Source: Anaerotruncus rubiinfantis (GTDB lineage: Bacteria > Bacillota > Clostridia > Oscillospirales > Ruminococcaceae). From it: a DNA stretch of 64,000 nt. The notes under the pieces were generated by a model. It was not told the origin of the DNA. It worked only from the letters and a program-made list of their open reading frames with translations, and did no database searches. This document shows positions 8,793 through 17,781 of this stretch, piece by piece; the stretch's first letter is position 1; every line of letters begins with the position of its first letter. The DNA lies in contig NZ_FKLA01000008.1 of NCBI RefSeq assembly GCF_900078395.1, positions 186,001-250,000 of the forward strand. Reading direction: 5' to 3'. The position numbers and the translations under genes were made by a program.

Positions 8793-8828
8793 AAGGCATG
8801 GGCTTTTATAAATGATGGCCCATGCCTT
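8793..8828. terminator. Hairpin in the 380-bp gap after the UvrD-like gene
   Basis: AAGGCATGGGC (8793-8803) pairs with GCCCATGCCTT (8818-8828). There is no T-run on either side, so termination is uncertain. Apart from this, the arm-type sites and the 14-bp repeat, bases 8565-8945 hold nothing recognisable. Confidence 0.35.
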
Positions 8829-8945
8829 AATCTATAGAGTGTATTTTCATAATGTTTACAAATTGACGTTTTTAAGTTGCAACGAGAGTTTATTCGACCT
8901 GAATTACTTTCCAGCTAAATTCGTAATCCATGAAGCAGCCTTGGT

Positions 8946-10820
8946 TTAAATAGTCTGTATTTCTTCTGGACGAAACCATCCGCATGTCAATATTTTTTCA
9001 AATGCTTGATCAGTACGATCCACATAAATGACAATTGCCAAGCTATCAATTGCACGACTACAAGTCACATAGAGCAATCTTCTTGTACGATCAATTGTAG
9101 TTTCTTTTCCCTGTTGCAGATTCCTTTGATCCGCATCAGACATTTCTGCAATACCCAGAAGTTTTTCGTAATTAAAAGTTGTTCCTTGGGCCTCGTTATC
9201 GTCAATAATTGTCATCACACGTTCAAATTGCAATCCCTTAACTCCCTGATGCGTATCAAAGCCTTCCTTCCCTGAAATATAGCTATAATACTTTACGAAA
9301 TGGGAAAAAGGAACTTGCATTGCTTTTTCCAATGCATCTATCCTTTCAGCCTGATCTTCCGGGTTTTCCTGCTGCCCCTGTATGTCATCTTCCCGTGCGA
9401 GTAAAACACTAATATCGCCAGGCAGATCAAAAAGGCCTTCTGCTTTAATAATTCTCAGAATTTCTATACATTTGGGATCATTTCCGTCATTCCATAAATT
9501 CAAAAGTTTCTTCGTACTCTCGTGAAGGCCTTTAAGATTTGTAGCAGTGAAACTGTGGTGCTTTACGCTGTTACGCACCAAAGGAGAATACTGCTTGATA
9601 AGTTGCATAACCGCAAAGTGATTATTTTCTTGGCACACCTTGAATAATGGAATAATAATTTTTGACAGCACCGAAATAGCAGACAATGAGCCATCACCTA
9701 TGCCTTGCTTATATGAAGAAACTTTATATAGAGGATCAAAAAAGTCATCAAAGCCCAAACGTTTTGCTGCCATGTGGTGTTCAAGTGTTAAATATTTATT
9801 ATTGCTAGAAGCCAGCCATTTAGGATCTCCTGTATATAAACTCATTTTTTCTTGAACAGCAGATTCTGTGGCTATACGATCCGCATTTCGCTCCGCAAGA
9901 AATAGTCGAACGATTCCTCCTGGCTTATCTTGGCGAGTGATTTGCTCAATTCCGTCAATTGGCCGCCTAATATCATTACACAGTGTCACAATTCTTTCTC
10001 GACTTCTATGATTCATCTTTTTACAAGGTTTAGCCCACTCCGATGGGACAAAATCTTGTATTCTTTCTTTCCCGTCAAGATAAATGCGCTGCATAATATC
10101 CCCCAACAGTCCCAGACAAAATTTTCCTCTATGAGTCTTTTCCAGGATTAGGAATGCATCCAACAATACTTTTTTAGTATCTTGACTCTCGTCAATAAGC
10201 AGAACCGGAAACCGATCCACTACAATGTCTTGAAAAGTTTGCTTAGTGCTCAAAAAAGCAGCACATATACGGAGTACTTCGTCATGATCCAAAGAATTCT
10301 TTTCGGTATTAACTCCATCTGGATTATAAATAAATTTTTTGATGCCGCTAAGCTTTTCTATCCGTTCACGATATGCTGCAATTTTCTTTTCTCTGTCTCG
10401 GTAGGTTTTGCTATTTTTACGCCCTGTTATCTGCTTTTGCTCATTTTCCTCAATTCGGTGAGACAAATCAGAATATAAAAACTCTTTTATATCTTGCGTA
10501 TATGGTTGGATAAGAGTCCACGCAAAACTATGCAGGGTTGATATTTGAAATAAAGGGTTGTACTGTACTCTTCTTTTGATCTCATCACAAGCCGCATTTG
10601 TATATGTAATAACAGCAATGTTTCTTCTTAGTTCCATAAATCGTTGCCCATATTTACATAGCAAAAAGTCTAATGCATCGATAAGGCTTTTTGTCTTACC
10701 GCTACCTGCTCCAGCAAAAAGAAAAAAGCTTTGGGGCTTATCTTGGTCTAAACAAGTTCTGATTGTTTGATCAACTGCATCATCTCGCTGATCATCGTTC
10801 ACAACATTATTGTCCGGCAT
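8946..10820 (-). CDS. UvrD/PcrA-like SF1 helicase, GajB-like
   Basis: 624 aa. Superfamily 1A helicase with Walker A FAGAGSGKT near residues 36-43, motif Ia (AVITYTNAACDEIKRR), motif II LLIDESQDTKK, a later SF1 motif (GDIMQRIYLDG, then QGVKGLQFERV) and a terminal TCSRAIDSLAIV. It starts 3 bp after the stop of the OLD-family gene, so the two are one operon. Class 2 OLD proteins are defined by this tandem UvrD-like partner, and the characterised representative is the Gabija anti-phage system (GajA/GajB), in which GajB acts with the nuclease GajA. This protein is longer than the roughly 500-aa GajB of Bacillus, so it is called Gabija-like. Confidence 0.8.
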   Translation of the reverse strand: MPDNNVVNDDQRDDAVDQTIRTCLDQDKPQSFFLFAGAGSGKTKSLIDALDFLLCKYGQRFMELRRNIAVITYTNAACDEIKRRVQYNPLFQISTLHSFAWTLIQPYTQDIKEFLYSDLSHRIEENEQKQITGRKNSKTYRDREKKIAAYRERIEKLSGIKKFIYNPDGVNTEKNSLDHDEVLRICAAFLSTKQTFQDIVVDRFPVLLIDESQDTKKVLLDAFLILEKTHRGKFCLGLLGDIMQRIYLDGKERIQDFVPSEWAKPCKKMNHRSRERIVTLCNDIRRPIDGIEQITRQDKPGGIVRLFLAERNADRIATESAVQEKMSLYTGDPKWLASSNNKYLTLEHHMAAKRLGFDDFFDPLYKVSSYKQGIGDGSLSAISVLSKIIIPLFKVCQENNHFAVMQLIKQYSPLVRNSVKHHSFTATNLKGLHESTKKLLNLWNDGNDPKCIEILRIIKAEGLFDLPGDISVLLAREDDIQGQQENPEDQAERIDALEKAMQVPFSHFVKYYSYISGKEGFDTHQGVKGLQFERVMTIIDDNEAQGTTFNYEKLLGIAEMSDADQRNLQQGKETTIDRTRRLLYVTCSRAIDSLAIVIYVDRTDQAFEKILTCGWFRPEEIQTI

Positions 10821-10823
10821 CCC

Positions 10824-13073
10824 TTACGCCTCCCCTTCTGACGCAAAATCCCCGTCCTCCCTCTGAATCAGGGAATCTTCCAACCACTGCAAAGCCTCTG
10901 CAATGTATGAGGGAGGTACAATGTTTTGGGGATCTTTGTTATACAGCAATTGAAGCGCAAACTCTGCTTTATCAATGCCTTTCTGTCGTTTGTTATTTTC
11001 ATCTTTTGCTCCATAAATCAATTTATATACACCTGTGGATATTTTATAAGCGTCTTCATCCTTGAAAATAGCTCTCAATTTTTTTATTGTTCCCAGACCT
11101 TTCAAGGTTTTGAACATATTAAAATTTTCATAGGCCAATGCATCTTCAAACGTATTGGGAATCAATTCATACTCTGAGCCATCAGAAAATTTAATTTTGA
11201 CAGGAATTTGGTATGCTACTCCGATAAACGCATCTGGATTGTTCTCATATCTGACTTGCTTTTCCTCAAAAGAAGCGGCCCATAGTGTGTCGGCAGAGCT
11301 TTGCTTGGGAAGCCAATTAATAATTGTTTCATTCGTGGAAATTTGTCCTTTATTTCGTTGCGGCATAACGCTCTTTTTGCTTTTGGGATCTACAGTATCG
11401 ATATCCGTTATAATGAGGCAGAAAATTCCCAATGTTTCAATCAACCCCCGTAACCTATGTGCATGTCGCCCGTTAATTTCCAATATTGAGATATATGTTT
11501 GATTTAGCTGGTTATAGTGGTGCTCGATAAAGTGAGGCAATAACATTCGCTCAGCAGCACCTTCAACCATTATGACCGCATCTGCAAAAAATAGGTCGCA
11601 GTGGGTAGTTTTCAAATATCGTGTAACAAATTTTGCAGTATCAGTTTTTGCTCCAAAAACAGTGTTTAAGTTCACAACTACGGTTGTTGGGAGTTTTGAG
11701 GAATTTCTTGTCCTTCTAAAATATCGCAGATTCTCGAACTTGCTTTCAAGAGCAATATAACTTGAATGCGTTGTTACCAGCAATTGTGTGTTATATATCT
11801 TTTTGTTTTTCAGCTTAGGATGATTCCGTAAGATTTTATATGCATTTTTAATGAACACTTGCTGTACTTGGGTATGTAAGTGAGCTTCTGGTTCTTCAAT
11901 CAAAACCAAATGGATTGGCGGAATCACTTTAACTTCTTTGTCCTCGTCATCTGGATTATTCCTATTTCTATTCATCCAAGAGTCACGGAAGCTCATTAGC
12001 CTAAAGGACATAGAAATTAGATTTTGGTACCCTAATCCATTATATTTTTCTGGTAATGTATATGGAATTTCTTCGTTAGAAAAAAGAGGATATCGAATGG
12101 TTGTATTATGCGAAAGCACATCACCTGCTTTGGTTTTCGCTTCAACAATGATATTCGGGTTATATTTCCCAGGATAGCCAAATTGCGCAAGCTCTCTCAT
12201 AGCTTTATGAAACTTTTTGGATATCTGTTGGTTGAAAACTTCACTTGCTCCTTGCAATTCTTTCAGTGCCTTCAAATCTGATGCAGATGGTTCGTGTTCT
12301 GGATCTAATTGTTTATCATAGTACGCTCTTAACTGATTGGAAAGTAAACTACTCTCTGCAGACTGTGCATCTTTATCGTCTTTGTCATCGCTATCATCAA
12401 GGCCGCGCTGCGCAGATATGATATCTACTCTAATTAATTTTTTAAAAGGATCAAAGTCCAACGGGGCTATATCTACCAGCATTGCTTGTGGCCGTGCAGT
12501 ATCATCAGCACCGATATCTTGAATGTTTTCAGGATTTAAAATGTAGGCATTCATTGTAAACAACGACTGCATTTTCACACCCAAGAAATCGCAAAAATCG
12601 TTGGGCCATAATTTTAGACCATCTTTTCCACCATGTGCTTTCTGAAATGCTTCTGCAAAGTCGCCATAAAGTTTCTCATAATCCTTTGGTTCATATATGA
12701 GTCGAATTCCAATTTTCCCCTCTGTCCAGTCTAAAGTAGGAATAATTTCAGCAACATATCTAAGTTCATCTGCCTTAACATCTAGCCAAACATCCATCGC
12801 TGGCAATAACGGTAGCCATTCATTCCGCAAAATTGGATTGTCTTCCTGAGGTTCGAGAATACGATGACCAATCTTATTAATGCCTATAAAATTGGTCATC
12901 GTAAAATCATTTAACACTAATTTCCGTTTCTTTAGAAACTTTTTAAGTGCTGTCATCGCACTTGTTTTGCCACTATTGTTTGCTCCAACAAAAACAGTTG
13001 ACTCAGGACCGAATTCAATTCTACAAGATTGTAGTTTCCTGAAATTCTGAATTTCAACAAATGCGATTTTCAC
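10824..13073 (-). CDS. Class 2 OLD-family ATPase/TOPRIM endonuclease, GajA-like
   Basis: 749 aa. The N-terminal ABC-type ATPase has Walker A VGANNSGKT at residues 29-37 and Walker B/signature LIEEPEAHLHTQ. The C-terminal TOPRIM nuclease domain shows MVEGAAERMLLPHF and the acidic ITDIDTVD. In Gabija, GajA is a nucleotide-sensing DNA nickase that is activated when nucleotides are depleted during infection. The start is GTG at 13073, and its GTGA overlaps the TGA of a decayed upstream reading frame. It is longer than the about 580-aa Bacillus GajA, with extra sequence in the ATPase insert region (SDDKDDKDAQSAESS) and at the C-terminus. Confidence 0.82.
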   Translation of the reverse strand: MKIAFVEIQNFRKLQSCRIEFGPESTVFVGANNSGKTSAMTALKKFLKKRKLVLNDFTMTNFIGINKIGHRILEPQEDNPILRNEWLPLLPAMDVWLDVKADELRYVAEIIPTLDWTEGKIGIRLIYEPKDYEKLYGDFAEAFQKAHGGKDGLKLWPNDFCDFLGVKMQSLFTMNAYILNPENIQDIGADDTARPQAMLVDIAPLDFDPFKKLIRVDIISAQRGLDDSDDKDDKDAQSAESSLLSNQLRAYYDKQLDPEHEPSASDLKALKELQGASEVFNQQISKKFHKAMRELAQFGYPGKYNPNIIVEAKTKAGDVLSHNTTIRYPLFSNEEIPYTLPEKYNGLGYQNLISMSFRLMSFRDSWMNRNRNNPDDEDKEVKVIPPIHLVLIEEPEAHLHTQVQQVFIKNAYKILRNHPKLKNKKIYNTQLLVTTHSSYIALESKFENLRYFRRTRNSSKLPTTVVVNLNTVFGAKTDTAKFVTRYLKTTHCDLFFADAVIMVEGAAERMLLPHFIEHHYNQLNQTYISILEINGRHAHRLRGLIETLGIFCLIITDIDTVDPKSKKSVMPQRNKGQISTNETIINWLPKQSSADTLWAASFEEKQVRYENNPDAFIGVAYQIPVKIKFSDGSEYELIPNTFEDALAYENFNMFKTLKGLGTIKKLRAIFKDEDAYKISTGVYKLIYGAKDENNKRQKGIDKAEFALQLLYNKDPQNIVPPSYIAEALQWLEDSLIQREDGDFASEGEA

Positions 13074-13330
13074 CTAATCAGCTCCTCTTTCGAACAAATT
13101 AAATTGTTATCCTCGTCCCAATCTTCTTTTCTGTATCTTTTTCCAAATGGTTCGGCACTGAGTACAGATGCTCTGGTCAATGCCTAACAAATTAGTAAAC
13201 AATTCTTGATTCAACATGTTAAATGCATTTTCAATATTATCATCTTCACACGTAATCTGCTCAATATTTCTAAACAACCAAGCATCACTCTTACTTCAAA
13301 AGGCAAAGAGGCTTCCTTTTAAGTTATATG
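13070..13330 (-). pseudogene. Frameshifted remnant of a gene overlapping the OLD-family gene
   Basis: Protein-like sequence jumps between frames. Nearest the OLD start, one frame reads ASVLSAEPFGKRYRKEDW then DEDNNLICSKEELIR and stops at TGA overlapping the OLD GTG. Just upstream a second frame reads ITCEDDNIENAFNMLNQELF then TNLLG. Further upstream the first frame again looks coding (SLPFEVRVMLG). The simplest reading is the 3' end of a gene that once preceded and was coupled to the OLD gene, now broken by at least one frameshift. The family is not recognised. Confidence 0.45.
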
Positions 13331-13391
13331 AAACAACCCGATATGAATACTGTTATACTGTTTGAGGCATCTTCTAATTGCTATACTCTAC

Positions 13392-16112
13392 TTAAATCTG
13401 TTCCAATATTTTACGGATTTTCACTTCCTCCCCACTGCTATTTGTTGATAGGCGGAGTAGTGGAAGTCCGTACACTTTGAAAATGTGATCTTTCATCAAA
13501 TCTCTTTCTTGTTGCCGGGGGTTATTTTCGTGGGATGCAAAGCCATCTACTTCTATGACAAAAGCTGGCTTCCGCGTAGCTTCATTATACACGACAAAAT
13601 CAACGGAGGCCCTATGGTTGATATACTCTATTTCATTCCTTGTCAGTAGCTGCAAATCATGAAATAAATTCTTCAGCAAAACTTGAAATGCAAAAGAATA
13701 GTCCTTGTAATTCGGTTCTTTTAAGATGTCGGACAGTAGTTGGAACATAATATTTTCAGACTGATATCGTGAAATGGAGGGAAGCCGTTTTCCAAATTCG
13801 AGCAGGGTATGAGAATACTCTTGATAAAGCAAGTCAAAGACAGATACAACCTTTGACTCTACAATAGCTGCATCCAACAACTGATACTCCATATACCCAA
13901 TGAGCGCTTTAAGTTCTTTGGCCGAACGTTCAAAAAGGGCTTTATCTGTCACTAAAATAAACTGTCGCTGCGCGCGTGAAACAGCAACGTTAATCTTGTG
14001 CGGATCGTCCACAAATCGAAGGCCGATATGACCATACCGTGTATTGCTCAACACCGTTGATAAAATCATAATTTCTTTTTGGCGTCCTTGGTATTTATGT
14101 ATTGTGTCGCATTCCAGTTCCTTTGGGAATATGCCATCCGCCTTTTGCGCCTGCTTTACATATGGGGTAGTAAACCCGATTTTCGAAGTATCCAACCGAT
14201 CGGGATCCGTCAGTATCTCTTCCATGATTGTATCTAATTCTCGCTGATTGAATTTTCCTTTCCCTTCACCTTTTGTCACCATTCTCATGTGGTTTCCGGG
14301 AACTGTTTGGCATAGGACGAGCGGGGTCTGCTCTGAACCTTTCTTTAAAACAACGAGTTCTCCGCCATAATAGCGTTGGTTGCAAAATTGAATGATTGCC
14401 GGCTCACAGCGATAATGCTCATGCAGCAGTTTCCGAGGTGCTTTTTCTCCAAGCACCTTTATCACGGAAGATAACAAGCTATGGCAAAAGTAGTCATAAG
14501 AAGGGACTGGGCAATGTGTAACAAGCTTGTCCTTTATCTTTTCATCGACAATTTGCGGAAGTTGCTTGGTATCTCCGACAATCACCGCACGCTTGCAACA
14601 GGACAACGCAAGGATGCCGCTTAAAATATCCACCTGCGAAGATTCATCAATGATCAAATAATCAAATAGGAACCCTTTGGGGATGCTGTTAATAATCGAA
14701 AATGTTGTGCTGAGGATTACCGGATAGTGGGTCAGAAAACGAACAAAATCCTTTTTGAACGACTCTTTCGTAAATGTCGCATCATCCAGTTCGGCATAAC
14801 GCTTTACGAGGTTGTGGTTTAATATTTCTCGGGAAGCCTTCTGATACGCCTTTTGCCGTTCTTCAAAATTAGAGCGCAGTAATTGCGATTTAAGCTCCTC
14901 AATTTGTCTGCTTATTTCTGATATTTTGGCTTCATAATAGTAACTCTGGACTTCCAACACCAGTTTAATTTCATTTTGCTTCAGTAGAGAAAACTCTTTA
15001 AAGCGATATTTTAAAAAAAGTTTTAGTCTATAAAAGAACGAGGTCTTCTTATTCTGAAGAACATTTAACTGCGTTTCCGCCAAAAACTGTACGATTTTTT
15101 CTGATGGTAATTTTGAAACGCTTAGTGTCTCCATGTCATTATAATCTTGCGATTGGCGATAACGTCTGAAATGCTCGTACTCCAATCGATAATTTGCAAG
15201 CTGCTGCTCAAGTTGGGCCCGTTCTCGTTCTACTAGAAACAGCTTGCTCAAATCGCTTATTTCATCCGGAGATAGATGGACGATATGGCCTGTCAATGCC
15301 TCTAAATCTGGATGAGGTGGATTTGCAAAAAAGGCCTCCTGCTTGTCTTTCCTCCCTAAATCTGCAAGCAAAAAGTGATAGCCCTCTTGACTCAATTTCT
15401 CTTGCACATTCCGTACCGCCTCATTCGTACCGGAAACCATAGCTACATTTAAGTTCCTTTGTCCAACAAGATTGGAAATGAGATTAATAATGGTCTGCGT
15501 TTTTCCGGTTCCAGGAGGCCCTTCGATGACAGAAATGGAGTTGCAAAGGGCTTGAACAATTGCATCCTGTTGACTTTGATTAAAGTCGAACGGAAAAATC
15601 AAAGGGATCTCATCCAAATCTATTTGCTCATAAGTACCGTTCATATACTGAGCTAAAGCACTCTCGGGATGAATGCAAGGAATTGACGCAAATACCCTGG
15701 CTACAAAAGTGGCTCCTTTTTCTCCATCCGACTCCCCAATCTTTACATGCTGTGCGATATCGCACCAGTACTCCCAAAGCTCTCGATGCTTTTTTTGCAA
15801 ATCCTCCTCTATTCTAATCGATTGACGAGGATATATTTTAGATTTTCCATCTTTAAAAATTACACGATACAGCTTTCCAAAATCTAAAAGATGCGTCACA
15901 TTCAAAAGCGGGGTGGAATTATAAAGCACAATTTTTTTGCTTAGATCCACACTTCCGCTTAAATCTGCAATATATGTATTTTCATATTTCGGCGTGTATT
16001 CCCGTCCATTAGAAAGAATGATTTTGATATAAGGATACTGAGGTTCTATGTCAATAACTTTATCGGTATAATCTTTTCCCTTCATCACAACCAGCTTGGA
16101 AAAAATATCCAT
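13392..16112 (-). CDS. Upf1-like SF1 helicase fused to a C-terminal PD-(D/E)XK-like nuclease domain
   Basis: 906 aa. The first ~170 residues are an uncharacterised beta-rich region. Walker A EGPPGTGKT is near residue 197-205, interrupted from the rest of the helicase by a long coiled-coil insert (about 290-430). Motif II follows as LIIDESSQVD, then GDTKQLPQIV, HEHYRC, DTIHKYQGRQKE and NVAVSRAQRQF, a complete Upf1/Dna2-type SF1B set. The C-terminus (ASVDFVVYN, VIEVDGFASHEN, QQERDLMKDHIFKVYG, LPLLRLST) fits the DUF2726/Vsr-like PD-(D/E)XK fold, with D and ExD as likely catalytic residues. Such fusions are frequent in defence islands. It is transcribed with the Gabija-like pair but separated from it by a 318-bp gap containing a decayed gene. 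Confidence 0.75.
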   Translation of the reverse strand: MDIFSKLVVMKGKDYTDKVIDIEPQYPYIKIILSNGREYTPKYENTYIADLSGSVDLSKKIVLYNSTPLLNVTHLLDFGKLYRVIFKDGKSKIYPRQSIRIEEDLQKKHRELWEYWCDIAQHVKIGESDGEKGATFVARVFASIPCIHPESALAQYMNGTYEQIDLDEIPLIFPFDFNQSQQDAIVQALCNSISVIEGPPGTGKTQTIINLISNLVGQRNLNVAMVSGTNEAVRNVQEKLSQEGYHFLLADLGRKDKQEAFFANPPHPDLEALTGHIVHLSPDEISDLSKLFLVERERAQLEQQLANYRLEYEHFRRYRQSQDYNDMETLSVSKLPSEKIVQFLAETQLNVLQNKKTSFFYRLKLFLKYRFKEFSLLKQNEIKLVLEVQSYYYEAKISEISRQIEELKSQLLRSNFEERQKAYQKASREILNHNLVKRYAELDDATFTKESFKKDFVRFLTHYPVILSTTFSIINSIPKGFLFDYLIIDESSQVDILSGILALSCCKRAVIVGDTKQLPQIVDEKIKDKLVTHCPVPSYDYFCHSLLSSVIKVLGEKAPRKLLHEHYRCEPAIIQFCNQRYYGGELVVLKKGSEQTPLVLCQTVPGNHMRMVTKGEGKGKFNQRELDTIMEEILTDPDRLDTSKIGFTTPYVKQAQKADGIFPKELECDTIHKYQGRQKEIMILSTVLSNTRYGHIGLRFVDDPHKINVAVSRAQRQFILVTDKALFERSAKELKALIGYMEYQLLDAAIVESKVVSVFDLLYQEYSHTLLEFGKRLPSISRYQSENIMFQLLSDILKEPNYKDYSFAFQVLLKNLFHDLQLLTRNEIEYINHRASVDFVVYNEATRKPAFVIEVDGFASHENNPRQQERDLMKDHIFKVYGLPLLRLSTNSSGEEVKIRKILEQI

Positions 16113-16256
16113 ATACTCAAAACTCCTATACCAATATATCTAGTCACTACGCCGAGGGCATCCTTCTGTAGAATGGTGTTATATCACAGGATTCTTGGAG
16201 AAAAACATTAATTTTTATAAGTTTAAGTATAGCTGTTTTTCCAAATAAGAGCAACC

Positions 16257-16270
16257 GCTGTTTCAACTTA
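16257..16270. repeat. 14-bp direct repeat, right copy
   Basis: GCTGTTTCAACTTA, identical to 8758-8771. Both copies are followed closely by CAATAT (directly at the left copy, after TTATA at the right copy). Confidence 0.35.
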
Positions 16271-16299
16271 TTATACAATATCATTGGATGGCGATTAAT

Positions 16300-16353
16300 A
16301 AAGAACTGTAGGTGTGTTTATGATATCTGTCATAAACACACCTACAGTTCTTT
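16300..16353. repeat. Perfect 24-bp inverted repeat between divergent genes
   Basis: Arms 16300-16323 and 16330-16353 are perfectly complementary over 24 bp, with the loop TATCTG; the core is CTGTAGGTGTGTTTATGA. It lies between the divergently transcribed helicase-nuclease (-) and integrase (+), so it is not an obvious terminator for either. The remaining sequence of 16113-16466 is AT-rich with no gene. Confidence 0.75.
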
Positions 16354-16466
16354 AACTCAGAAAATTTGTTTCTATATTTGCATTTTTAACTAGTGGCACA
16401 TAGATGCTATTCTAAAAATAGCACTTTCGTTTGAATAGTGTAATTTTTTATGGAGGAATTAATATC

Positions 16467-17702
16467 ATGGCATCTATTGTAAAACGAAACAAAAGTTATG
16501 CGGTTGTCTATACAGATACCACAGGCGAAAAGAAAAGGCAAAAATGGGAGACCTACTACAGTCTTGAGGAGGCGCAGCAACGAAAGGAGTTACTGGAACT
16601 ATGCTCACATACACGAACAGAAGTCCGCCGTCAGTGTGTACAGACGGTGGAACATTTTTTTGCGCAATATGTGGAGCTATATGGAGTTATCCATTGGTCA
16701 CTGTCCACCTACCAAGCCAATTGCAGCCTTATACGCCGTTATCTTATCCCGGCCATCGGCATGATGCGCCTTGAAGAACTCACTCCCCGTGTGGTGGCAC
16801 ATCTATACCACCGCTTTGCACAGTTACCACAACAAGGTGGTCGCTGCCATGCCCCAACAGGTAAAACTATTACCACGCAAACTCTGCGCAGCCTTCACAA
16901 GCTGCTGCACAGTGCCTTTGAGCAGGCGGTGCTGTGGGAGTATTTACAGCGAAACCCTTTTCACGGCGCGTCACTGCCAAAGTCACATCCCACTTCCCTT
17001 GCTTTCCTCATCCCTGAACAAGTACGACATCTATTAGATGATTGCACCAACCCTATATTGCACATGGCCGTGACACTTGCCTTTGCGGGAACGCTACGCA
17101 AAGGCGAACTACTGGCGCTTACCTGGCAGGATGTAGATTTCGCTGAGGGCAGCATTCGAGTTAGCAAAACCCTGTGCCGGGTCAGTAACCATGTGCTGAC
17201 TAAGCTACAGGGACGAGATATTCTCTATCAATTTCCATCCGTGCTGTGTACTGCCTGCACCACATTGGTGCTCAAACGTCCTAAAACAAAAGCCAGCAAC
17301 CGGGTTATCTATTTACCAGCCTCAGTGATGTCGGAATTGAAAGCCTTTAGGGCATCCTCTCCAGCAACCGAACTGGGACTCATTTTCTGCTATCCGGATG
17401 CGCGGCCCATCCAGGAGCACACTTTAACCGACCGCTTTCACGAGGCGCTGAAAGCGGCTGGCCTGCCACAAGTGACTTTCCACAGCCTGCGGCACAGTAG
17501 TATCACCTATAAGCTGGTGCTGTCACAGGGAGATCTTAAGGCGGTACAGGGGGACTCCGGCCATGCTCAGGTAGAAATGATTACTGAACTGTATGGTCAT
17601 ATTTTAGAAAATAATCGCATAGCCAATGCTAAACGCATGGACGAGGCCTTTTTCCAAAAAGGGGATAATGAACAGGAATCGAACGCAAGACCTATCTCTT
17701 AG
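16467..17702 (+). CDS. Tyrosine recombinase/integrase 1
   Basis: 411 aa. An N-terminal arm-binding segment (SIVKRNKSYAVVYTD), a core-binding SAM-like domain (about 60-165) and a catalytic domain with R211 (GTLRKGELLAL), H339 and R342 (FHSLRHS), H366 (SGHAQ) and Y376 (ELYGHI). The start at 16467 is favoured over an in-frame ATG at 16431 because GGAGG (16452-16456) lies 10 bp before it. It is more GC-rich than the defence genes to its left. The 3' end carries a hairpin AGACCTATC/GATAGGTCT (17688-17716). It is followed by a metallopeptidase gene and is probably a remnant of, or driver for, a separate element joined to the guaA island. Confidence 0.9.
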   Translation: MASIVKRNKSYAVVYTDTTGEKKRQKWETYYSLEEAQQRKELLELCSHTRTEVRRQCVQTVEHFFAQYVELYGVIHWSLSTYQANCSLIRRYLIPAIGMMRLEELTPRVVAHLYHRFAQLPQQGGRCHAPTGKTITTQTLRSLHKLLHSAFEQAVLWEYLQRNPFHGASLPKSHPTSLAFLIPEQVRHLLDDCTNPILHMAVTLAFAGTLRKGELLALTWQDVDFAEGSIRVSKTLCRVSNHVLTKLQGRDILYQFPSVLCTACTTLVLKRPKTKASNRVIYLPASVMSELKAFRASSPATELGLIFCYPDARPIQEHTLTDRFHEALKAAGLPQVTFHSLRHSSITYKLVLSQGDLKAVQGDSGHAQVEMITELYGHILENNRIANAKRMDEAFFQKGDNEQESNARPIS

Positions 17703-17781
17703 GAGGCGATAGGTCTATCCAGTATACGAAGAAAGGTATCAAAAATCTTATCCCGAATTCAAATGGAAGGAAGGTCTCTCC

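Noticed and set aside
10824..16112. Restriction-modification system
   Set aside because: No methyltransferase motifs (such as NPPY or DPPF) were found in any gene of the island.
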